64,000 nt of DNA. Source: Aralia elata. Its lineage: Eukaryota; Streptophyta; Magnoliopsida; Apiales; Araliaceae. Under the pieces are notes generated by a model. That model saw nothing but the letters and a program-made list of their open reading frames with translations, was not told where the DNA came from and ran no database searches. This document shows, in pieces, positions 36,195 through 48,043 of this stretch (the stretch's first letter is position 1; every line of letters begins with the position of its first letter). The stretch spans positions 62,001 to 126,000 of the forward strand of contig JAVJAP010000204.1 in the NCBI GenBank assembly GCA_034770075.1, given 5' to 3'. Both the position numbers and the translations under genes were made by a program.

Positions 36195-37584
36195 TGTTTG
36201 CCTAATTTATTATTAGCAAATACACGCAAGTATATGCGATCGACTAACAATATAATGGCAAGAAGAGTATCGTTCTCACAGAGAATTATTTAATAATAAT
36301 TACCAAGTATTGACTCTTAACCAAATTAATTTTATTTAAACTATAAAATAAAATCTAATTAAAATTAACAACTGCATTAATCTACTAACAAGGATTAAAA
36401 TTAGATTAAAAATACTTAAGATTATTACTTCCCCCCAATGTTCTGTTTCAACCTTTTCACTTCCTGTTAAATTATATTAACTATTTTGAATTGTTAACCA
36501 AGAATTCATCAGTATTTATAAGCATCTCTTGATGATCCTATAAACAAATCCTTCCTAAATCCATGACAAATAGAATTGGGAACGAACACCCTAGCTAAAT
36601 AAATCATTATATCTCTATGTAAATTATATTAACAAAGATTTTAAGCTTAGATTCTCTTCATGTTACATATGACATATATGAATATCTCTATCCTATACAC
36701 AAATCATAAATTCTATCCTATGCAGAAATCACAATCATATGTTATCATATACAAGTCTAAATCTATGTTTCATCTCTTAATTTCATATAGATTACCACGC
36801 TAAATACTGGCCAAGTAATTAAAATTTAACGCACAAGATATAATAGACAATCCAAATATAGTCAATAATAAATAACAAATAAGTAAATCAATTTAATTCC
36901 ACATCAGGTTTTGTTGCAATCTTAAAATAAAATTAGTTCATAACTGAATAAATAATATTCATCCACAAATAATCCATCATCCAAGAATTACAAAATATAA
37001 AGAGAAAGAAAAAAGATAAAACCCGTTTTGAAGCAATCCTTGATCTCTTCCTTAGCCTTCTATGATGCTCTTCCTTCGTGCTAGAAAAGTTGCTTCAAGC
37101 ATTCAAGTCTTCTTCAATTCTAAGGTTAGCAAAAAGTGTCCTTCAATATGTCCACAAGGATGTATTTATAGCCCTCCAAGAAAACCTAATTCTCCAAGAA
37201 ATCCCAACCCAAATACACATCAACTTCCTATCAAAATAACAAAATATGTTGGCTTTGACCCGACCTAGCGCGGTCACGCCAGGAATAGGCTTGGAAACGG
37301 CGTTGTCGTGCTATAGGTCCGGAATGCATGCCTTGCTCCTGCTGATCTGGCGCTGTCGCGCCATAACTATGCTTGATAACGGCGCTGCCACGTCAGGATG
37401 GCAGAAACCTTCCTGATGTTCATTTGTCTTGCTACTTTCACTCCAAATCGTCCAATCCCAACTCCCATGCAATGAATCCTATAAAAACACACAAAACATA
37501 TAAAAAGTAACGATAAGTACTTGAAAACAAACAAGATTACAAGCCCGAATGCACCCAATTCGTAGGTATGAAACCCACTCATCA
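36195..37584 (-). mobile_element. Athila-like LTR (5' LTR on minus strand)
   Basis: 1390 bp. On the minus strand it begins TGATGAGTGGGTTTCATAC at 37584 and ends CAAACA at 36195, then PBS. It is homologous along its length to the solo LTR at 60666-62049 (same family, clearly diverged). It contains four GC-rich blocks near 37265-37400 such as GGCGCTGTCGCGCC. Confidence 0.8.
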
Positions 37585-38438
37585 ATTGTCTCCTCTCTGT
37601 TCTTTATTTTTTAACTTCAGACAATTACGCTTTATATGTCCCTTTGCATGACAGTAGTTACCACTGAAATTCTTATTCTGAGATTTCGATATGTGTGTGA
37701 TGTCACTTTTTGAACTTCTCTCAACTGACCTCACTCTGGCAAATAATCCAACACCTTGATCATCATTTTTTCCAAAAGTCATCTCAGAATCTAGTTTTTG
37801 TTTACTCATAAGATTCTTCTTAATATCCTTAATTGAGATAGTGTCTCTACCATAGATCATAGTGTCTCTAAAGTGCTTATATGAAGGAGATAATGAGACT
37901 AACAACAATAGGGCTTGATCTTCATCATCAATCTTAACATCAATATTCTGCAGCTCAGTTACAATTCAATTAAACTTAGTGATATGAGATTTGATTTAAG
38001 TACCTTCTAACATATGCAAGGTGTAAAGACGTTGTTTAAGTCTCAATCTATTGCTGAGGGATTTCGTCAAATAGAGAGACTCTAATTTCTTCCACAAATC
38101 AACAGTTGTAGTTTCCGTTAACACCTCCTTCAACACATCATTCGAAAGGCACAACTGAATTGTCGAAAGTATTTTATCATGCATAGTTTTTCATTCTGAC
38201 TTAGACATCTCGCTAGCTTTCTTCGTCTCTTAATCCGTATTAGACATATCTACAGGCTTCACTGGCTTCCCTACAATGACTTTCTTCAAGCCTTGCTGAG
38301 TAAGAACAACCTTCATTCAAACATGCCAAAGACTGAAACTAATATTCCCATCGAATTTGTCAATATCAAAGTTCATTGAGGAAGTCGAACTCAACGTCAT
38401 AGTATGGATCAAAAATAATCAAGCTCTTGATACTAGTT
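37585..38438 (-). pseudogene. gag: Copia B gag (broken, 3' end lost)
   Basis: Minus strand. It starts near 38400 (MTLSSTSSMNFDIDKFDG, just after the PBS). It includes TIQLCLSNDVLKEVL and LWKKLESLYLTKSLSNRLRLKQRLYTLHM, stops, then LLLVSLSPSYKHFRDTMIYGRDTISI and a zinc-knuckle CHAKGHIKRNC (first Cys changed to Tyr). This is a UBN2-type copia Gag. Internal stops near 37994, 37965 and 38230. Pol is missing: the Athila-like LTR starts at 37584 and supplies the final stop. A PBS-like TAGTATCAAGAGC sits at about 38424-38437. Confidence 0.8.
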
Positions 38439-38779
38439 TGTTATGACAAACTATGGCAAGCATAATAAATCAACGCAAAAAGATAAAGACAATAACACGA
38501 GGTTTTACGTGGAAATCCAAATTAGAAAAAAACCACGAAGAAAGGCAGAACAAATCCACTAAATAAAAATTTGGAGAATACAAGATAAAAAGAGAATTAT
38601 GAGAATTATTAGAATGTTTCTGAATATCTCTTCTCCAAAAACCTAACACCTATATTTATAGGTCATAAAAAAATTTCATAACCAAATAGGATAAGAAATA
38701 CTAAATTGAATATGATTAAGAAAGATAATTTTCCTAAACTAAAACGAATTTTAGGTAATACCTAAATCCAAATCCAACA
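38439..38779 (-). mobile_element. Copia B 5' LTR (341 bp)
   Basis: On the minus strand it begins TGTTGGATTTGGATTTAGG at 38779 and ends CATAACA at 38439, directly before the PBS. TATAAATATA on the minus strand lies near 38650. Short LTR and CGAGGTTTTACGTGGA sequence are typical of small plant copia elements. The partner LTR is not in the window. Confidence 0.7.
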
Positions 38780-39330
38780 AGGATTCATCTCATACTTAAC
38801 TGTATATGTAATTTACTCATGAGGATTTCATTTGTGTTTTTATTCTACAATTTTTAGAATTGCAGGTGCATGGAGTCAACTATATGAACCACTAAATTGT
38901 GGCTGACTTTGTTCTATGTTAAAAAGGTTTAGAACTGTATTTGAACCTTTCGATAATACAATTATTTGAACCTTTGGTAAGTCAAATCGTACCTTCCAAC
39001 CCCTGACTTCCAATGGCAAAGCATGCTCAGGATCTAGAACAACAAAAGTAGAGGACGTGCTTTATAGCAATTTGTTTTATTTGTAGCAGGAAGAAATTAT
39101 CATTTAATTATATATAATTGGCAGACAAATCCCTTATTTCTGATTTCATTCTTAAAGATAATTATCTTTCTTGTTGCTTGATTTAAATCAATAGCATAGT
39201 CCTGCTTTCTTTCTTATTATTATTTAACTTTGGGTGCTTCTTAGTTTAAAGGATTGTTAACATAAATAAGAATGAATGAATCAGTCTAATTTGAGTAGTG
39301 TATATCTAAATGGAGTTGAAGGATGAATCC

Positions 39331-39368
<38 letters not shown>

Positions 39369-40004
39369 TTGAGAACTCTTAGGGAAAAAGAGTTTTGCTC
39401 GAGTTTGCAAAAAAAAAAAAAAAAAGTTATGGTAAGTTGCATCACAATTAAACTGTTTGATTATATTGTTCTCAATTAAAAAATTAATACTATTTGATTG
39501 TATCTTTCTTATTGTAGGTATTAATTGGTTGTTTTAAGTAGTTTCTAACTTTTTGATGGTAACATTCCATTTACAATTATGATTAAAGATAATAGTATAT
39601 GTGATTTTTATGTAAATGTTTAGATGATATAAATATAATGAATTTGATTTTGAATTTGTGTTATTTGGTGTTTTAATTTATGTTAAGTATAATTGATTTA
39701 TGTAAACACTGGTTATTGGAAAATTGTGCTTATGAATAATTATATCTAGATAGCGGCATCATGTATAAATTAATATAATGCAACTGGAGAGGCATGTGAG
39801 GACGTTTTGAGTACTACGTTATAGGGCACTTCGAACTGCAGTTTTAGATACGGTAATATCATGACTATTGGAAGTGCCTTAATAAGCTATTGCGGCTGCA
39901 ATACAAGTGACACTTAACGGAAATGCCGTAACATCGAAAGTGCCTTAATAGACACCTTTTTAAGGCATTTTTGAATGCCATAAATTGCCATTTTTGTAGT
40001 ATTA
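38780..40004. other. AT-rich spacer, possible CACTA-like end
   Basis: No gene seen. It contains an (AT)n run near 39338-39364 and poly(A) near 39409-39425. From about 39810 to 39999 there are several AAGTGCCTTAATA / AATGCCGTAA / GGCATT repeats ending in ATTTTTGTAGTA (minus strand TACTACAAAAAT), which resembles the subterminal repeats and end of a non-autonomous CACTA element. No matching second end or TSD was found. Confidence 0.35.
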
Positions 40005-40006
40005 TA

Positions 40007-40293
40007 CTCATTTTATTTTATAATAATAGTCGTTTTAGCTTCATTCACATAAATTAAAAAAGTCATTTAATATTATCATTTAATAATTAAACTTTGTATT
40101 AAATTTCATCACTATCTTTTTATGGGAAAGTTGAAAACTATTAATATAAGAGAGAAATTCTTGGAACAATGAGAAAAGTTTGGGGTGATATAGAAAAGTA
40201 AATAATTTATTTTCCTAAGAGGTTGTAAATTACAAATAAATTGGAATAATTTTTTTTCCTTTTAAAAAGTCTATTATTATAGAATGTAGGGAG
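40007..40293. mobile_element. Stowaway-like MITE
   Basis: Terminal inverted repeats CTCATTTTATTTTATAATAA and, from the right, CTCCCTACATTCTATAATAA, flanked by TA on both sides (40005-40006, 40294-40295). 287 bp, AT-rich, no coding sequence. Confidence 0.75.
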
Positions 40294-40859
40294 TAGTAAT
40301 TATCAATACTATAGTAGCGTTTAATATATATAGTTAGAAAATTTTAATAAATAAGAACTATCTTTGGCATATTGAGACGATTAAATTTTCTGTTGTAACT
40401 CAGTTTGTATATATTGCTCTGTAATTGCTTTTTTATAACTAAAAAGTTTCATACTCCATTATTTATTCTTTCAATTTTCTCTCACTAAATCTTAGTCCCA
40501 ACTATGAAGTAATTGAATATATCATTTCAATTTGCAAAACGAGGCAGTGTTGGAAGATGAACAAGTCTCTAAGAAGTTATGAGATTTGAGCACCAGATTA
40601 GTCTTGCATTCAGATTAGAATATGATCTTCCCAGAATTGATAGGATTTCCAAAATTTTTGTTTCTTGATTTGTTGAACGTAAATAAAATGACGAAAAAAA
40701 TAGTTTATGGGTATATTAACTGTTAACGATGAGTTAACCCTTAGTTAGGTGGTTAAATCTTTTTAGCTAATATTGGACCATTAAAATTTAAATTACGGCA
40801 AATCATTAATCTAGATGTTTATCGGGTGAAATTGGATAGTAAATGTATCATTAGTTTAA

Positions 40860-41140
40860 CTATTTAGTTCAAACTAAGCAATTTATATTTTAAAAAGTTT
40901 TTAATGGACTCATAATTTATTGTGAACTCATCACATGAAAATATAATGACTTATGTTATGTATTGCGGCAAATTTGTGTCGAATTATAATTGTGAAACAT
41001 ATCATGAGATTGAATATAATTATAAGAGGACCCCACTTATTACACATCTCTTCAGAAGGGTTACCATTAATACTTATTCACGTAACTAATAATTAAAAAA
41101 TCGACGTACGTAAATATTTACAATATATATCATTTTACAG
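40860..41140. repeat. Dispersed repeat, partner at 62210-62410
   Basis: Contains GTCGAATTATAATTGTGAAAC, TATAATTATAAGAGG and TTAATACTTATTCACGTAA in the same order as at 62218-62400. About 75-80% similar by eye. Type unknown. Confidence 0.55.
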
Positions 41141-41356
41141 ATATAATACTTCAACACGAGTCTCACTCACATTAATGTAGGTTTCAATCATTATTCATTG
41201 GAGCGAAACTATGTGAAAATATCAAAAGTATAGCTATATATGATAACAAAATTATGTTGATGTTAAATACTGATGTATGTAAATACGTACAAAGATAAAG
41301 GCACATATTGGTGAGTGGGGTCAATTGACCCAATAAACTTTTTCTTTCTTAAAATA

Positions 41357-41729
41357 CTCCTTCCGTCTAATTTTATTTGTCCTAGTTTAAAAATATATAT
41401 CTATTAAGAAAAAAAATTTATCTCCAAATTACCCATCTTAATTATTTTATTATCATCTTTTTGTTTTATTTAATCTCCCAACTCTTTCTTAAAACAATAA
41501 AATAAAGGACATAAAGTGAAGAAAAAGGAGAGGTTGTCATTCCAATGTCAAAGCTAATAGTGCTACTTTTTTTAATGTATGACATATTGTTTTTAATGAT
41601 TTAAAAAAAAAAGTTAAATGAGGGTATTATTGAAAAAGTAAGGTCAAAAATAGTATTAAAAGGAAAGATGACAAATAGATTTAAATAAATCAAAAAAAAA
41701 TTAGGACAAGTAAACTTGAACAGAGAGAG
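41357..41729. mobile_element. Stowaway-like MITE
   Basis: Left end CTCCTTCCGTCTAATTTTAT with ...TTTGTCC, right end GGACAAGT...CAGAGAGAG, flanked by TA (41355-41356, 41730-41731). 373 bp. The CTCCCTCCGT-type terminus is characteristic of Stowaway/mariner MITEs. Confidence 0.8.
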
Positions 41730-43739
41730 TATGACAAATTTAGAAAATTTCAGGTGATATATATAAATTGACCTTATTGAAATTTTGTATGTTTTCTTTT
41801 ATACGAGGTCAAATTTAAATTATATGACTTTCTCAATCAAATATCAATCTCATATCACTCATACGTAACTCCTTTTTATATGTATCGCTATTTAATCTTC
41901 TCAAAGTAGATAATAATTTCATTTATATTATTGTTTAAATATTTAAAGAATTAAATATTTTATGAACAAATTTGTGATAAAAAAAACTATCAGAATCAAT
42001 AAGGTGTGTGTCACAAGGCCCTCGGTTTACCCCGAATTTTTCGCCTTATGATGGCCTGGCTTACCTCCTCGCAGCCAGTCAGCCACTCCCGCACAGCACT
42101 CCAAGCACTGTCAACCAAATCAGCACGCCTGCGCCCAGCTACAAGTACACTGATTTGCCACACAAGTTGTAAGTAAGCAAGCAACGGACAACACACAAAT
42201 TTACAGGCCAACGCCCAACCTTTTATTGCTTTCTCAATAAACTAGGAATTTGCTCGAAGGCTTACAATACACTAGACCCTGTCTAACCTGTGTATGTACA
42301 TGCAAAGTCCGTATCAAGCATCTATTCTATGCCCTACTTCCCTTTGCCCAGATTCGTGCCCCAGGCACAAGCTACTCTTAGCTTTCTTGGTCAGTTGACA
42401 CCCCCAACTGCCAAAGGGTTTAAAGACGCAGAGCATGTCCCAGACATTCCCAAGAGTTGCTCCAAGCATTCACTCACTCTGCTCTCCTTAACAATTTCGT
42501 GCCCCAGGCACTGCCTATTTATAGCCTAATGGTCAGTTGACACCCCCAACTGCCAAAGGGCTCCAGCCAATAGGAATCCAGCATTCAAATGTGTAGCAGG
42601 CTAGTGGAACCATGACAATCACATGTTGCAGTGCACATCCATGTTCTGCACATCAAACCTGAAACATGCCATACATGCAGCAGCCATGCACTCCCTGAGT
42701 GCCCACACATGTTCTGCATTTCCAGCCTTCAATCATGCCAATCACATGCGCCTATGCACACCTATGTCCAGCTTGTCAGCTCCCAACTGCTCCCACTATC
42801 TGACCCGCAGCCCTATTGCCATGTGCAACCTGCTGATTCAAATTGCACCTCAATTGCTCTTTGACCCAGTCAAATTCGCAATCCCGCCAACTGTGCACGC
42901 CAGCCCACTAATTGCCTCCACATGCATCAGTCCTTGCACGTTGTTCAGCCCATCAAGTAAAATCATGCCTTTGCACAGCCATGCACCAATATTGTCTGAC
43001 ACCCTATGCAGCCCAACGCCCAGCGTTAGCTGGCACCTCATGCAGCCCAACACATAGTGCTCATCTGTCATCCAACATATCCCACATTGCCTAGCACTGA
43101 ACTCATGCAACCCGTTGGCACTCTAGGCCCAGCCTATATATCAAGCGCCCCTCTTTGTCTTGCCAAGCCTTTGTCCCACAAACCTTGGTCTTCATCATCG
43201 AATGTTGCAGCATCCCGGTGCACCATGACCCAGCATTGCCAATGGTGTCAAGCCTACTCGCTATTGTGCCCCGACAATCCGTATGTTGCCCACGTTTCAA
43301 TGAACCTTTGCCCAACCATGCCTTGCTCATGAATGGGTCTTCAATCCGATCCAAGCCACCAATCCGTCTCTAGCATTGTTGTTAGGGGAGCCCAACAATG
43401 CCCCAACATGCCCCAGGCATCGGCCATGGCACCCCGCCCATGACCCGGGTAGACTTCACGGACCACCCCTCCCCTATAGTAGCACTTATGAAAATTTCCA
43501 AAGTGCCACGAACAGACATCATGCGTGCTCGAACAGTCATCATGTAGATCCCCGGGATCCACCCATTTTTGACATATGTCTCAAGTTTGCTGCCTCCACT
43601 GAACTTAGTTGTCACATGCCGCGCCCATCTGCCGAACGCTTCGCCCATCTACGCCCGTTACGCCCATATGCCGCTCACTGTGCCCAATCTATGTCAAGCT
43701 GCCGCACAATTTGAGTGTCAAACCAACAAGGGTCTAACA

Positions 43740-43752
43740 AACCACCCCCACT
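43740..43752 (-). other. TR-GAG polypurine tract
   Basis: On the minus strand TAGTGGGGGTGGTT runs straight into the LTR start TGTTAGACCC at 43739. Confidence 0.65.
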
Positions 43753-43910
43753 ACAAGAGTTCGACGCCCTCGTCGAATAGTCTCTGAGTAGCCCTCGATT
43801 TGTTAAACTAAGGAGATTTCCAAAAGCCATCAAGTCCATCCGATGCTTCCTTTTAACGTGCTGAACTTGGTATCTCCACCTCGACCAAGAACAACACCAC
43901 CACTAGAAAA

Positions 43911-45047
43911 TCATTTTCTGTCACATGCAGCGCCCAGCACCTGCATGCTTCCAACTCTCATAACATTGAGTCGTGCCTCTGCATCCGAATCAGATCCCCG
44001 ATCTTCTTCCGCCCTCAATGCGTTCAAGTTCACCTTGTTTGGGCAATTTCGTGCGAAATGTGGTCCGCTACAGATAAAACAACCTCCCGGCTTGGACTGC
44101 ACCTTGTTTTTCTGTCCACCACCCGCAAATGGCTTACCCTTGTCCTTTCCATCGCCAAGATTTCCGTTGGCAGGACCCTTGTCTGCCCTCTTGGTTTTGG
44201 ACCCCATCTGATCAGCCTTGTCCAGCCGCATATCTACAAGACTGTCAGCCGCAGTCACCGCTGACTGATAATCCTTTACCCCTTGGCGTCGCAATTCCGT
44301 CTGCGCCCAAGGCTGTAAACCTGCCACAAAATTGAATACCTTGTCCTCCTCGGACATACCTGTGATATCCAACAGCAGCGATGTGAACTTCTTCACATAC
44401 TCTCGCACAGTACCATCGTGCCTTAGAAGTCTCAGCGCTTCTCTCGCTTGCCAACTCGAATTTGCCGGAAGGAAGTGCCCCTTTAACTCCTTCTTCAAGT
44501 CAGCCCAAGTCGCTACAGCCGCACGGGTGCTATCCCCAACTCTTGTGCGCCACCATAACTTGGCATCACTAGTCAAATACATACTAGCAATGTCCACCAT
44601 TTCGCCCTCGCGAATATGGGCAGCCCTAAAATACTGCTCCATGTCCCACAGAAAATTCTCCAGCTCCTTGGCGCTACGGTCCCCGCCGTATCCCTTAGGC
44701 TCGGGAATTCTCGTCTTTGGTTGCACCACTGCAGAGTCCGTCCCGCTAGTCTGCAACAAAGCCCTCTTGATGAGTGCAATCTCCCCATCAAGTAGGTTGA
44801 AAGCCGCTTCCAACCATGCACCAATGGTCGTCAGCTGCTCAATCTTCGCTGTCAACACATTGATTTTCTCCTCGGTTGCACGATCACTGCCCTGCATATG
44901 ATCCTGCGCACTAAGCAGATCAGCACCCAGTGCCTTGACCTGGTCAGTCAACGAACCACTTTCCCCTAAAAGTGTCTCGCCCACAAATCCTTCGAGTCGC
45001 TGAACCCGCTCCTGCAGTTCATTGATCCGAATCGTGTTGTTTGCCAT
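43911..45047 (-). CDS. gag: Gag polyprotein of TR-GAG element
   Basis: 378 residues from MANNTIRINELQERVQRLEG at 45047; the frame stays open to 45140 but that ATG lies in the primer-binding site, so the inner start is preferred. Order: N-terminal coiled coil (residues about 8-95), linker with KTRIPEPKGYGGDRSAKELENFL, capsid-like retrotransposon-gag domain (WDMEQYFRAAHIREG, LWWRTRV, LKKELKGHFLP, REALRLLRHDGTVREYVKKF, NFVAGLQPWAQTELRRQGV), basic Gly/Lys linker and a zinc knuckle CFICSGPHFARNC (C-X2-C-X3-H-X4-C, one residue shorter than the standard). It would assemble particles and package RNA. No pol follows. The frame is intact, matching the recent insertion. Confidence 0.9.
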   Translation of the reverse strand: MANNTIRINELQERVQRLEGFVGETLLGESGSLTDQVKALGADLLSAQDHMQGSDRATEEKINVLTAKIEQLTTIGAWLEAAFNLLDGEIALIKRALLQTSGTDSAVVQPKTRIPEPKGYGGDRSAKELENFLWDMEQYFRAAHIREGEMVDIASMYLTSDAKLWWRTRVGDSTRAAVATWADLKKELKGHFLPANSSWQAREALRLLRHDGTVREYVKKFTSLLLDITGMSEEDKVFNFVAGLQPWAQTELRRQGVKDYQSAVTAADSLVDMRLDKADQMGSKTKRADKGPANGNLGDGKDKGKPFAGGGQKNKVQSKPGGCFICSGPHFARNCPNKVNLNALRAEEDRGSDSDAEARLNVMRVGSMQVLGAACDRK

Positions 45048-45126
45048 TTCCCGGAAATGTTCTGCAGCAACACCCAATGAAATTTCGCCCCAACAAAATT
45101 TCCAGTGATTCCAACGATTGAAACCA

Positions 45127-45139
45127 CGCTCTGATACCA
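45127..45139 (-). other. TR-GAG primer-binding site
   Basis: On the minus strand TGGTATCAGAGCG, two bases after the LTR end: the standard initiator-Met tRNA type. Confidence 0.9.
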
Positions 45140-46881
45140 ACTGTCACAAGGCCCTCGGTTTACCCCGAATTTTTCGCCTTATGATGGCCTGGCTTACCTC
45201 CTCGCAGCCAGTCAGCCACTCCCGCACAGCACTCCAAGCACTGTCAACCAAATCAGCACGCCTGCGCCCAGCTACAAGTACACTGATTTGCCACACAAGT
45301 TGTAAGTAAGCAAGCAACGGACAACACACAAATTTACAGGCCAACGCCCAACCTTTTATTGCTTTCTCAATAAACTAGGAATTTGCTCGAAGGCTTACAA
45401 TACACTAGACCCTGTCTAACCTGTGTATGTACATGCAAAGTCCGTATCAAGCATCTATTCTATGCCCTACTTCCCTTTGCCCAGATTCGTGCCCCAGGCA
45501 CAAGCTACTCTTAGCTTTCTTGGTCAGTTGACACCCCCAACTGCCAAAGGGTTTAAAGACGCAGAGCATGTCCCAGACATTCCCAAGAGTTGCTCCAAGC
45601 ATTCACTCACTCTGCTCTCCTTAACAATTTCGTGCCCCAGGCACTGCCTATTTATAGCCTAATGGTCAGTTGACACCCCCAACTGCCAAAGGGCTCCAGC
45701 CAATAGGAATCCAGCATTCAAATGTGTAGCAGGCTAGTGGAACCATGACAATCACATGTTGCAGTGCACATCCATGTTCTGCACATCAAACCTGAAACAT
45801 GCCATAAACCATGCAGCAGCCATGCCACTCCCTGAGTGCCCACACATGTTCTGCATTTCCAGCCTTCAATCATGCCAATCACATGCGCCTATGCACACCT
45901 ATGTCCAGCTTGTCAGCTCCCAACTGCTCCCACTATCTGACCCGCAGCCCTATTGCCATGTGCAACCTGCTGATTCAAATTGCACCTCAATTGCTCTTTG
46001 ACCCAGTCAAATTCGCAATCCCGCCAACTGTGCACGCCAGCCCACTAATTGCCTCCACATGCATCAGTCCTTGCACGTTGTTCAGCCCATCAAGTAAAAT
46101 CATGCCTTTGCACAGCCATGCACCAATATTGTCTGACACCCTATGCAGCCCAACGCCCAGCGTTGGCTGGCACCTCATGCAGCCCAACACATAGTGCTCA
46201 TCTGTCATCCAACATATCCCACATTGCCTAGCACTGAACCCATGCAACCCGTTGGCACTCTAGGCCCAACCTATATATCAAGCGCCCCTCTTTGTCTTGC
46301 CAAGCCTTTGTCCCACAAACTTTGGTCTTCATCATCGAATGTTGCAGCATCCCGGTGCACCATAACCCAACATTGCCAATGGTGTCAATCCTACTCGCTA
46401 TTGTGCCCCGACAATCCGTATGTTGCCCACGTTTCAATGAACCTTTGCCCAACCATGCCTTGCTCATGAATGGGTCTTCAATCCGATCCAAGCCACCAAT
46501 CCGTCTCTAGCATTGTTGTTAGGGGAGCCCAACAATGCCCCAACATGCCCCAGGCATCGGCCATGGCACCCCGCCCATGACCTGGGTAGACTTCACGGAC
46601 CACCCCTCCCCTATAGTAGCACTTATGAAAATTTCCAAAGTGCCACGAACAGACATCATGCGTGCTCGAACAGTCATCATGTAGATCCCCGGGATCCACC
46701 CATTTTTGACATATGTCTCAAGTTTGCTGCCTCCACTGAACTTAGTTGTCACATGCCGCGCCCATCTGCCGAACGCTGCGCCCATCTACGCCCGTTACGC
46801 CCATATGCCGCTCACTGTGCCCAATCTATGTCAAGCTGCCGCACAATCTGAGTGTCAAACCAACAAGGGTCTAACAGTGTG

Positions 46882-47951
46882 TATATAATGTTACTATTGA
46901 TATATTTCATTGTAATCACATACTCAACATTTACTAAATTAGATATACATTTTTTAACAATACATTTTTTTACAATAGAAATTGTTGTTTTTCAAACATA
47001 TTTATAAATTTGTTAGAAATGTAATAATAGTAGCATGATAGCACTTGATCTATTTAATATAAATGATGTCATGTTTTAAAATTTATGTGATTTATAATTT
47101 AAATATATATATCTAATTTCATAATAAAATAAAGAATAAGTATATCTCTATTTTTGTAACGAATGGACTACGCGTTCTATATATAACTAGTCGCCGTTGC
47201 ACACGCGTTGCATGTTTAAATTATGCGGGGTAAAATAAGAAATTTATAAAATTTGGAGGAGTAAATAGAAAGATATAAAAAATTAACATTAAAAAGGACA
47301 AAATAATAATATATCTAAAATTGTAAGAGCGAAAGCATAAAAAAAAATGTGACCCAATTACACTAAACTTACAGAGAAAGCCTCCAGGCTTTATAATATA
47401 TTGATATAGATATAAATAGATAATATAGATATAAATATAAAAGTGCTCACAAAATTTGACTTAGGAACCTGACCTGTACCCCATTAAGAAATTCGGATTA
47501 CGAATATATGAAATATGAAAGAAAAGAAAAGAAATTGCACCTTATTATTTTATGTTATTATTTATAATTTTACACGTTAATCACAATCTAAATTCCACAT
47601 CAAAAAATTTATCAGATAAATCATTTTTCCAATTTATATTGTGTACCTCAAAATAAAATCAAACCTCTCACAATTTTCACTGGAAAACCTGTGGTAGGCA
47701 GTTGCCATGCATGTATGTTGTCTGTTCTCCGGCAAATTAAATCTATAATTCCCTCCATCTTTTTAACACGTGTTGAAATCTAAATGGGTCGATGAATATA
47801 GAAACGTGAGCAATGACGCACAAAATCCCCGCCTTCTATTTTATAGTACTACGATTCTTTCAGTTGCCACTTGCACAAAATATATATGTGTGTATATACA
47901 AATTTGTACTAGAAATCCAACGGCTCACATTTCTCCTGCAATCTTCTATTT

Positions 47952-47991
<40 letters not shown>

Positions 47992-48043
47992 AATTTGTAC
48001 TAATTTTCAATTCTTATTTTCGTTGATTTCTAGGGTTTGAAAA
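46882..48043 (+). promoter_or_regulatory. Upstream region of the FtsH gene
   Basis: AT-rich, no coding sequence. A G-box core in ACACGTGT is at 47767-47772, about 275 bases before the ATG; G-boxes are common in light-responsive plant promoters. A (TA)n run at 47957-47989 and a duplicated TATATACAAATTTGTACTA (about 47893 and 47986) lie in the last 150 bases, probably in the 5' leader. The segment 47170-47400 (GCCGTTGCACACGCGTTGCA ... GCCTCCAGGCTTTATAATAT) looks like a small dispersed element of unknown type. Confidence 0.45.

Larger units (their letters stand above)
42009..46876 (-). mobile_element. Young gag-only LTR retrotransposon (TR-GAG type)
   Basis: LTRs 42009-43739 and 45142-46876 differ by about a dozen substitutions and a few short indels over 1.73 kb. 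The target duplication GTGTG is exact (42004-42008, 46877-46881). Minus strand: PBS and an intact gag inside 1.4 kb; no protease, RT or integrase. Terminal-repeat retrotransposons with only gag (TR-GAG) are a known non-autonomous class that must borrow Pol from a relative. TATA boxes (CTATAAATAG, minus) at 45648-45657 and 42515-42524. Confidence 0.92.

Noticed and set aside
42290..46888. Many 60-140-residue frames in the TR-GAG LTRs
   Set aside because: Both LTRs show the same Pro/His/Cys-rich translations from C-rich sequence; they are non-coding LTR frames.
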